A DNA stretch of 64,000 nt, taken from the NCBI RefSeq assembly GCF_010015475.1, contig NZ_SSNI01000012.1:1-64000 (forward strand), written 5' to 3'. A program made the position numbers and the translations under genes. Below the pieces are notes generated by a model. That model saw nothing but the letters and a program-made list of their open reading frames with translations, was not told the origin of the DNA and did no database searches. Of the stretch, positions 33,536-39,922 are shown in pieces (position 1 is the stretch's first letter; each line of letters begins with the position of its first letter). This DNA is from Pontibacter pamirensis (GTDB lineage Bacteria; Bacteroidota; Bacteroidia; Cytophagales; Hymenobacteraceae).

Positions 33536-35062
33536 CTACCTTTCAGGCTCATTGGCACAGATGCAAAGCACTTCCCGCGTGGGAATGGGCACCTGGTAAT
33601 CTGGTAGAGAAGGCTCTTTCATGTATACCACCTGCAGTTGCGTAATTGGCTGCGTTGGATGATTTTCGTTCCAGCGGCGCATCAGGTAGTTACAGTAGTA
33701 GGGACGCAAATATGCGTTGCTTACAAACAGATAGTTCTCGGAGTACTTGCGCCAGCGGTCGTTCTTAAACAGCGACATGACTGAGGCCGGCTTCACATCG
33801 TCTACCTCCTTCCCCTGTTGGTTCAGGTCAATGGCTTTGCCGGTAGCTGTTTGCCCTTCCAGTATATACCAGCCATCATCCCGGAAAACAATCGGCGCAA
33901 ACATTCCCCAGTGCTGGTCCAGGCGCAGGAGATAGCCAAACCACCTGCTGTTGTTCGGTAGCTTGTGTATCGGCAGGTGTGTTCCGCTCAGGTTCCACCA
34001 GATGCAGTAGAGCAGTGTTGCGGAAACAAAACCGTTGCGGAGCTGTGGTAGCAAGTGCACTGGCACCAGGGGGCGGTTCAATTTTACCTGTATACTCAGC
34101 AGGGCGGGCTGCCGGAGCCGTTTAAATACTTTTTTGAAATGGCCGGTATTAGGCCTTCTGAAAGAGGAAAGAAGCCGCCTGTCTATCCAATCCATAGCAG
34201 GAGGAGGAAGAAGTCCAGCCACAGAGGCAATGTTGATGAGGTAGAACAAACCGACAAACAGCGTCAGGCTAATGCCAACATGGAAGCTCACCAATACGCC
34301 TACCACCACCATCCTGAAGAAGTTAGTGTAAACCGGGATGAGCAACAGGAAGGGTAGTAACAGCTCTGTGTAGTAGGCAGAAAGTGTTAACACCCGCAGC
34401 AGTTCCGGGTAAGGATAAATGAGTCTGCCCACGGGCATCAGAATCTGGTCCAGGCTCAGAGCATAATAGAGAGCTGTGCCGTCTGTGTGCCACTCCGGAG
34501 AGTTTTTAAGTAAAGCGGTGCTAAAGTAAACCAACCCAACCTGCAGGATATATGCTGCTGTGGCGGCGCTAAAATAGGTTGTATCAGAGGAGGGACGGGA
34601 AAGATGCTGACCTTTCCTGGTCGCATCGTATGAATATAATCTGCCCCAAGGCAGAAATATACCCCAGAAAAGGAGCATCCGAAGGAGGTCATCTCCGCCC
34701 TGCCCTATCACGAGGTTCCGGTTCTGCAGCGATAACAGCAGGAGCCAGCTAGCTATAGTTGCAAATCTTGTTTTATAACCTATCAGCAGGCAAAAGGCAA
34801 ATACAGCAGCTATGGCAAACAGTACCGCCTGAAACTGCCACAAGCCACTCATAATGTGGAAAGAAAATAACTGAGGCAGCCACAGGTGCTGGTGCAGCAC
34901 ATGCAGTGGCAGCACACCCATGTTGGAGTAATGTGCCTCCAGGTCAGTTGCTCTGATAGCAAGATCGATGAGGATAATACCTGCCAGCCAAATCCGCATG
35001 ATAGCCAGCGCACGCAGGTCCACCGTGAAAACTTTACGAAAATATAGAGCAAGGTACTTCAT
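33536..35062 (-). CDS. HTTM domain membrane protein (gamma-carboxylase-like)
   Basis: A 508-aa integral membrane protein. The N-terminal 300 residues have the HTTM (horizontally transferred transmembrane) pattern known from vitamin-K-dependent gamma-carboxylases: FTVDLRALAIMRIWLAGIILIDL, HIMSGLWQFQAVLFAIAAVFAF, SLQNRNLVIGQGGDDLLRMLLFWGIFLP and the following helices. The C-terminal 200 residues are a soluble-type domain (WGMFAPIVFRDDGWYILEG). Bacterial HTTM proteins have no settled function, and the catalytic carboxylase residues cannot be judged here. Single gene preceded by a terminator of the upstream Thr/Gly repeat gene. Confidence 0.85.
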   Translation of the reverse strand: MKYLALYFRKVFTVDLRALAIMRIWLAGIILIDLAIRATDLEAHYSNMGVLPLHVLHQHLWLPQLFSFHIMSGLWQFQAVLFAIAAVFAFCLLIGYKTRFATIASWLLLLSLQNRNLVIGQGGDDLLRMLLFWGIFLPWGRLYSYDATRKGQHLSRPSSDTTYFSAATAAYILQVGLVYFSTALLKNSPEWHTDGTALYYALSLDQILMPVGRLIYPYPELLRVLTLSAYYTELLLPFLLLIPVYTNFFRMVVVGVLVSFHVGISLTLFVGLFYLINIASVAGLLPPPAMDWIDRRLLSSFRRPNTGHFKKVFKRLRQPALLSIQVKLNRPLVPVHLLPQLRNGFVSATLLYCIWWNLSGTHLPIHKLPNNSRWFGYLLRLDQHWGMFAPIVFRDDGWYILEGQTATGKAIDLNQQGKEVDDVKPASVMSLFKNDRWRKYSENYLFVSNAYLRPYYCNYLMRRWNENHPTQPITQLQVVYMKEPSLPDYQVPIPTREVLCICANEPER

Positions 35063-35084
35063 CCGTTACGATGCTAGAGTGTTT

Positions 35085-35130
35085 AAAAGCAAAAAGGCAA
35101 AGACCTGATGGTGTTTGCCTTTTTGCTTTT
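35085..35130 (-). terminator. Terminator of the Thr/Gly repeat gene
   Basis: A 17-bp perfect stem (35085-35101 with 35114-35130) with a 12-nt loop; the minus-strand 3' side is T-rich. It lies 34 bp beyond the stop of the gene at 35164. Confidence 0.85.
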
Positions 35131-35163
35131 ATGTCATGTTAAATATTGCATATAGCCACACTA

Positions 35164-35748
35164 CTACATAGTTGTGGTACCCGCAGTTGTTGTCCCTACA
35201 GTAGTTGTTCCTACAGTAGTAGTACCTACGGTTGTACTGGTCGTAGTACCTACAGTTGTACCGGTCGTAGTACCTACAGTTGTGCCGGTAGTAGTACCTA
35301 CAGTTGTGCCGGTAGTAGTACCAGTCGTCACACCAGTTGTGGTGCCTGTAGTAACACCTGTTGTTGTACCAGTAGTTATTCCGGTAGTCGTTCCTGTAGT
35401 CACACCTGTGGTTGTACCGGTAGTAGTACCAGTCGTCACACCTGTAGTAACACCGGTAGTAGTACCAGTTGTCATTCCAGTAGTAGTACCAGTCGTCATA
35501 CCTGTGGTTGTTCCTGTTGTCACACCAGTGGTCGTGCCGGTGGTAGTTGTTCCTGTTGTTACACCAGTAGTTGTTGTGCCAACTGTGGTAGTGCCAGTGG
35601 TCATCGTTCCAGTTGTTGTACCAGCCGTCGTGCCATAATCATCAGTGGTATCTACACCGTCAGTGGTTGTGTCAGTAGTTGTGCAGCTGGACAATAAGCC
35701 TGCTACCACAAATGTTGATGCACAAATATTTAAGAATGTCTTTTTCAT
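35164..35748 (-). CDS. Thr/Gly tetrapeptide-repeat lipoprotein
   Basis: A 194-aa lipoprotein. The signal MKKTFLNICASTFVVAGLLSSC ends at Cys22. After a short TTTDTTTDGVDTTDDYG linker the rest (about residues 45-194) is made of Thr and Gly with occasional Val or Met, in repeats such as TTTG, GVTT and GMTTGTTTG. The DNA array is about 450 bp of degenerate 12-bp units in multiples of three, so length changes would keep the frame. The opposite strand also stays open and would encode Val/Pro repeats, but it lacks a signal or start context. Possibly a surface or glycosylated (Thr-rich) protein. Function unknown. Confidence 0.8.
   Translation of the reverse strand: MKKTFLNICASTFVVAGLLSSCTTTDTTTDGVDTTDDYGTTAGTTTGTMTTGTTTVGTTTTGVTTGTTTTGTTTGVTTGTTTGMTTGTTTGMTTGTTTGVTTGVTTGTTTGTTTGVTTGTTTGITTGTTTGVTTGTTTGVTTGTTTGTTVGTTTGTTVGTTTGTTVGTTTSTTVGTTTVGTTTVGTTTAGTTTM
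35180..35630 (-). repeat. Degenerate 12-bp tandem array inside the lipoprotein gene
   Basis: On the plus strand the array reads as variations of GTAGTACCAGTC/GTTGTGCCGGTA, on the minus strand as codons for Thr-Thr-Gly-Thr. Units diverge at third positions, so selection seems to hold the protein pattern rather than the DNA. Confidence 0.75.
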
Positions 35749-35957
35749 AGCCTTAGTTTTGTTGTTTGCTCAAAAGTTAACTTGCTTAAGTTGTTGAACT
35801 TCAGATATGCTTTTACGAACTCTTAGGAAAGCAGGACAGGATTTTGTACAATAAATACTTATTATTAAGGGATTGTAGCTATTTACAAGGCCAACAGTAG
35901 TAGTAAATTGTTAAGAGGAGGAACAGTAGCGACCCATAAGTAGTACAATGATGCGGA

Positions 35958-37334
35958 TTATGATGAGTCTTTGCCTTTTAAAAGTATATTTGACTCCTCC
36001 AGGTAATCCTGTTTAGCACCTTCCAACTCAGCTATAATCTCCTGCCGCTGCTGCCTTAAGTCTGATATCAGGTCCTGCCGCTTTGTAAATAACCGGAACA
36101 GCAGCCAATGCTCCTGTGTGTGCTGTAAGGTTTTCCAGTAGTGCAGGGTAAAAAATCCGCTCAGGGGCAGGCTCAGGAAATAAAGAAGCGCCCATGGCCA
36201 TGTCAGGTCCAATAGGTCCACTACCAGCCAGCCTGCTATCAAGTAAAATAACGGAAACGTGAAAATGCCCACCGTCAGCATAATGGGCGCATACCATTCT
36301 TCTTCCTTTGTTACGGCTCTGGCTACCCTAGATGGAATAATATAGGGGATGTAGTTGTGCAGCAAGCCATAGAGGTATGCCGGGAAGCCCATGACGAGGT
36401 AAAGCAGGCTCAGCAGGCTTTGCTGCAGTATGGTGGTGCTTTGCTTTCCCATCACAGCATCCTGCAGGCGCAGGCGCTTCAGCTGCAGCATATAGTTATT
36501 CAGCTTCTGTTTTAGCGCCAGTACACGGGCAGGTGCTGTCTGGCTGAAGTACCCGATGCTTTTCACGATGGCTTTGGTGAGCAGGAAATCCTGTTCGTGA
36601 GCTGGTACATCGGGAGGGGCAGCCGCTGCCAGCTGCTCTTTATAGATTGCCTCTACCTGCCGGGCCAGCTCGTCTTCCTCATCAGTCGGGGTGTGGATGA
36701 TGAGGCTCTCCAATCGCTGCCTGATCTCCTCTGTCAGGGCCAGTACAGCCGCCTGCCCATCCTGCTGAAAGGCTGCGGCATAATCGGCTACTATAATGGG
36801 CTCTCCTATGTTAACAAACACATCGCTCCGGAAGCGGGTGGGGGCAGCATAGTTGAGGCCTACCGGCAATATCTTTATGCCTAAACGATAGTTAGCATCC
36901 GATTCAGCGCCCAGGGCTATGCGAGCCGTGCCTGTCTTTATCTTGCGCAGGCGTCGCTGGTTAAAGCTGTTCCCTTCTGGGAAAATGAGCAGCGTCTTCT
37001 TTCGCTGAAGTGCCTCAAAGCTGGCGGCAAAGGCTTCTTCGTTGCTTACAGCCTGGTCTGGGTTGTCCTCGCGGCGGTGAATCGGAATCAGGTGCATCTG
37101 GCGCAGCATCCAGCTCTGAAACCCGGAGCCGAACACCGTGCTTTTGGCAATAAAGTATACCGGCTGGCGCAGCAGCGAGGCTGTCACAATCGGGTCCATA
37201 AATGTGTTCGGGTGGTTCGAAACTACTAACAGTGGCCCCTCGTCAGGCATCAGGTGGTGGTTGCGTACCTCAAACCTGTGGAAAAACACCTGTAGTCCCG
37301 TCTTATAGATTAGTTTTAGGATAGCGTAGAGCAT
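35958..37334 (-). CDS. PlsC-type acyltransferase with membrane C-terminus
   Basis: A 458-aa glycerolipid acyltransferase. The N-terminal PlsC domain (about 1-220) has NHPNTFMDPIV (residues 40-50) in the acyl-acceptor site and IFPEGNSF further on. The spacing between His and Asp (H41 and D47, five residues between) is one longer than in standard HX4D enzymes and resembles glycerol-3-phosphate/DHAP acyltransferase variants. The C-terminal half has two pairs of membrane helices (around 305-400). Likely makes lysophosphatidic or phosphatidic acid; the acceptor is uncertain. Confidence 0.88.
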   Translation of the reverse strand: MLYAILKLIYKTGLQVFFHRFEVRNHHLMPDEGPLLVVSNHPNTFMDPIVTASLLRQPVYFIAKSTVFGSGFQSWMLRQMHLIPIHRREDNPDQAVSNEEAFAASFEALQRKKTLLIFPEGNSFNQRRLRKIKTGTARIALGAESDANYRLGIKILPVGLNYAAPTRFRSDVFVNIGEPIIVADYAAAFQQDGQAAVLALTEEIRQRLESLIIHTPTDEEDELARQVEAIYKEQLAAAAPPDVPAHEQDFLLTKAIVKSIGYFSQTAPARVLALKQKLNNYMLQLKRLRLQDAVMGKQSTTILQQSLLSLLYLVMGFPAYLYGLLHNYIPYIIPSRVARAVTKEEEWYAPIMLTVGIFTFPLFYLIAGWLVVDLLDLTWPWALLYFLSLPLSGFFTLHYWKTLQHTQEHWLLFRLFTKRQDLISDLRQQRQEIIAELEGAKQDYLEESNILLKGKDSS

Positions 37335-37577
37335 GGCAGCGTTAATTGGCGTAAGCCAGCATAAGTTGTGGCATCATATTAATCACTATAGTATAAATGT
37401 AATGTGGCTTTACTTTTTCTGAAAAGCAACACCAGCATTCGTTTCAAATGGCAGTACTGCTTTTCAGAAAGATGAGAATGGCTGTTTGTATCTCCTTCTT
37501 TTGTTTTGGAAATTGTGCCGAAACCTTCGGCGCTGGTGGAGGTTTAAGGGTTTACCACCTTTTAAAAAGTAAATAAA

Positions 37578-38228
37578 GTGAAGAAAGCAACACTACTGTA
37601 TATTCAGGATGCCTTGTGCGGCTGGTGTTATGGCATGAGCCCTGTCATACTGCAACTGTATAAAGCGCACCGGCAAGACTATAACTTTGTGGTACTGAGC
37701 GGCGGTATGGTACGGGGCAGTAACGTTCAGCCCATCAGCGGCATGTCCAACTATATCCGGCAAGCATCAAAGCAGCTGGAGCAGGTAACTGGCGTAAAGC
37801 AAACGCAGGCCTATCATGAAAACATCCTGGACAAAGGCACCTACATCACCAATTCAGAACCACCTGCCATTGCCCTGCTGATACTAAAGGAGCAGTTTCC
37901 GGAGCAGCAGGTACTTCTGGCAGCTGCCATTCAGAACGTGCACTTTGTAGAGGGGAAAGACCTGAACGAGGTAGAAACCTACCTGCCTGTGGTAAGGCAG
38001 TTTGGCGCCAGTGAGGAGGATTTCAAAAAGAAGTTTACAGACAAAGATTATACTGACATGGCCCGACAGGAGTTTGAGCTGGTAGAGAAATGGGGCATCA
38101 GCGGGTTTCCTGCAGTGGTGTGCGAGGCTGGAGAAAAGCTATACCTGGTGGCACAGGGTTATCAGCCATACGACCAACTGACCGAAACTCTGGAGCGCAT
38201 ACAGCAGGAGGCATCGGAAGCAAAGTAA
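37578..38228 (+). CDS. DsbA family oxidoreductase-like protein
   Basis: A 216-aa protein with a thioredoxin fold and DsbA-like helical insert. The active-site motif is C14-G-W-C17 near the N-terminus (QDALCGWCYGM), and a cis-Pro loop candidate is ISGFPAVV near the C-terminus. There is no signal peptide, so it is probably cytoplasmic, like FrnE-type proteins. The start is GTG, followed by AAGAAAGCAACA; no ATG is near. The upstream region (37335-37577) has no clear promoter. Confidence 0.85.
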   Translation: MKKATLLYIQDALCGWCYGMSPVILQLYKAHRQDYNFVVLSGGMVRGSNVQPISGMSNYIRQASKQLEQVTGVKQTQAYHENILDKGTYITNSEPPAIALLILKEQFPEQQVLLAAAIQNVHFVEGKDLNEVETYLPVVRQFGASEEDFKKKFTDKDYTDMARQEFELVEKWGISGFPAVVCEAGEKLYLVAQGYQPYDQLTETLERIQQEASEAK

Positions 38229-38233
38229 AGCAG

Positions 38234-38647
38234 CTATGCTTCTACGGATAGCAGCCATTCATAGGCAGAGGTCAGGTCTTCGAACACCTGCGCCTCAAAA
38301 GGGAGGGGATACTGCTTACTATTCAGGAAATGAACCAGCTGTTCTGCCGCTACTTCGTCGAAGGAGTTGATGGCGGCAAAGCGCTTGAGCGGAAGCTGGC
38401 AGAATTCCGGGAGGAAATCCTGAGCAGTCCATTGAATGTCCTCCCAGGGGAGCGGGGGGAGTAGGCGCCTGTCAGAGATAGCGAACGGGATGCGTAAGTC
38501 TTTGATATATTGAGACGTAATGGTAACAGCTGCTCGGTATTGCTGGCTGCTACACCCGCCGTACCACTGGCTTACCAAAACGTGGTGTGCCGCGTAATAT
38601 TCTAAATGTATATACTCAGTGTCAAACAAGACCATAACCGGCGGCAT
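38234..38647 (-). CDS. Hypothetical STAS/SEC14-like protein
   Basis: A 137-aa soluble protein, convergent with the DsbA-like gene 5 bp away. It begins with strand-like VMVLFDTEYIHLEYY and VLVSQWYGGCSSQQYRAAV, and ends in a VFEDLTSAYEWLLSVEA helix. The pattern is reminiscent of SpoIIAA/STAS-like proteins found in this phylum, but the match is weak. No catalytic residue recognised. Confidence 0.6.
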   Translation of the reverse strand: MPPVMVLFDTEYIHLEYYAAHHVLVSQWYGGCSSQQYRAAVTITSQYIKDLRIPFAISDRRLLPPLPWEDIQWTAQDFLPEFCQLPLKRFAAINSFDEVAAEQLVHFLNSKQYPLPFEAQVFEDLTSAYEWLLSVEA

Positions 38648-38787
38648 TAAGAGGTATTTACATATTCTAATATTACTAATAACATTCTTAATAACAAATA
38701 CTTTTACTCATTTAAAGTGATGTTTCAAGCATAAAAAAGCAGGCTTTGGGATAGCTGCCGCTTTAAACGGCAGGATTATAGCGCTGT

Positions 38788-38851
38788 GCCTGCTCATGCA
38801 TAAGCCCCGGCTAAAGAATTTTCTTTAGCCGGGGCTTATGCATGAGCAGGC
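38788..38851. repeat. 31-bp perfect inverted repeat (64-bp palindrome)
   Basis: Arms 38788-38818 and 38821-38851 are exactly complementary over 31 bp, with only two bases between them. No T-tract follows on either strand. It lies between the stop of the minus-strand gene at 38868 and the start of the minus-strand gene at 38647. Such a long tight palindrome could extrude a cruciform, or be a terminator/processing signal for the short upstream gene. Confidence 0.85.
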
Positions 38852-38867
38852 AGGTATTTAAAGTGTC

Positions 38868-39086
38868 TTATTTAGTGCGGAGCGTATTGGCGTTGCTACC
38901 GTCCAACTTACGGGTATCCTCCTCGTTTTTGGCGGCTGCGTTACCCCCTTCTTCTTTGCCCTCAAAGCCTCTCTCCTCAATATCTGTTTCTTCTTTCTTC
39001 ATGCCTGTTAGCGGTTCGGGGTTCTCGTCCGGCAGGCGCTTGCTTTCGTCTGAGTTGGTGATGATATTGTCGTCTTTTGGTGTCAT
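38868..39086 (-). CDS. Small highly charged hypothetical protein
   Basis: A 72-aa very hydrophilic product (MTPKDDNIITNSDESKRL...DIEERGFEGKEEGGNAAAKN...), mostly Asp, Glu, Lys and Asn, likely disordered. No signal or fold. The minus strand is preferred because the plus-strand overlapping frame is hydrophobic and lacks a start context. It is followed by the 31-bp palindrome. Such small polar proteins are often stress-related, but there is no direct evidence here. Confidence 0.55.
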   Translation of the reverse strand: MTPKDDNIITNSDESKRLPDENPEPLTGMKKEETDIEERGFEGKEEGGNAAAKNEEDTRKLDGSNANTLRTK

Positions 39087-39196
39087 GGCTGAAAAATGTA
39101 TGGTTATAGTATAGTTTACGCATACGGGCAGGTTTGTTTGCTACCACTCAATTAATACTTCCATTCAGCGTTAAGAGAAGTGTAAAAGAGAGACTT

Positions 39197-39778
39197 ATGA
39201 TGTTGATGAAGTATGCGCTGTTGTGGCTGGTCTTTTTGATGCCACAGGTACAGCGGGCAGATGAGAGCCTGAAGTCTGCTGCTAAAGCAAATTTTGAAGA
39301 ACTGAACGCTGTGCGGCAAAACCCGAAGCTGTACGCCCAGAAGTATAAGCTGCCGGCACTGGCTAAAATATCACCACGCGCCCCCTTTACCTGGGACGAC
39401 GCACTGGCAAAGCTGGCCCAGCAGAAAGCCGAGGACATGGCCAGGCACAACTACTTCGGCCATATAGATAAAAAAGGCAAGGGTTTGAATTATTACCTGT
39501 GGCAGGTAAACTACCCGCTTCCGTCTTATTACTCGAAAGAAGCCCGCGCTAACAACGTAGAGTCCATTGCGGCAAACACAGAAAGCCCGCTGGTGTTTGT
39601 GCAGCAGCTGATAGAGGACCAGGGTGTGCCTTCCCTGGGCCACCGCAAGCACCTGCTCAGCCTGAACGAGGAAAGTACACCCGCTACGCACATCGGCATC
39701 GGTATTGCTTATAACCCCAACTCAAAGTATAAATACTACTGCAGCATTCTGATAGCGCCGAAAGTGGAGGTTCCGTAA
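39197..39778 (+). CDS. CAP domain protein
   Basis: A 193-aa protein with a weak signal (MMLMKYALLWLVFLMPQVQRA) and a CAP/SCP domain: NFEELNAVRQNPKLYA, FTWDDALAKLAQQKAEDMARHNYFGHIDKKGKGL (the His/Asp pair at the putative metal site), LIEDQGVPSLGHRKHLLSL and THIGIGIAYNP. Exported CAP proteins in bacteria are linked to the cell surface and stress; enzymatic activity is not certain. The start is the ATG at 39197; an upstream frame in the same phase has no signal. Confidence 0.88.
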   Translation: MMLMKYALLWLVFLMPQVQRADESLKSAAKANFEELNAVRQNPKLYAQKYKLPALAKISPRAPFTWDDALAKLAQQKAEDMARHNYFGHIDKKGKGLNYYLWQVNYPLPSYYSKEARANNVESIAANTESPLVFVQQLIEDQGVPSLGHRKHLLSLNEESTPATHIGIGIAYNPNSKYKYYCSILIAPKVEVP

Positions 39779-39866
39779 GGAATAAATATGTTTTGATACT
39801 AAAATGTGCCAGAGCGTTAAAAAACGGCCATATAATTTGACTAATTTCAAATCAACACATTTTTAC

Positions 39867-39898
39867 TTTGCCTCCTATAACTTTTAGCCTTAACTTTG
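39867..39898 (+). promoter_or_regulatory. carB promoter (Bacteroidota consensus)
   Basis: TTTG (39867-39870), a 20-bp spacer and TAACTTTG (39891-39898) match the TTTG/TAnnTTTG consensus at correct spacing. The start would be about 18 nt before the carB ATG (39923). Confidence 0.75.
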
Positions 39899-39922
39899 GG
39901 CAATTTATACATACCAATCCAA

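Noticed and set aside
35174..35640. Long plus-strand frame of Val/Pro repeats, and a CRISPR-like look of the array
   Set aside because: It is the complement of the Thr/Gly repeat lipoprotein gene; it lacks a signal or start context, and the units are contiguous 12-bp codon repeats without unique spacers.
38842..39114. Plus-strand frame opposite the small charged gene
   Set aside because: Hydrophobic product with no signal logic and starting inside the palindrome; the minus-strand product is more protein-like.
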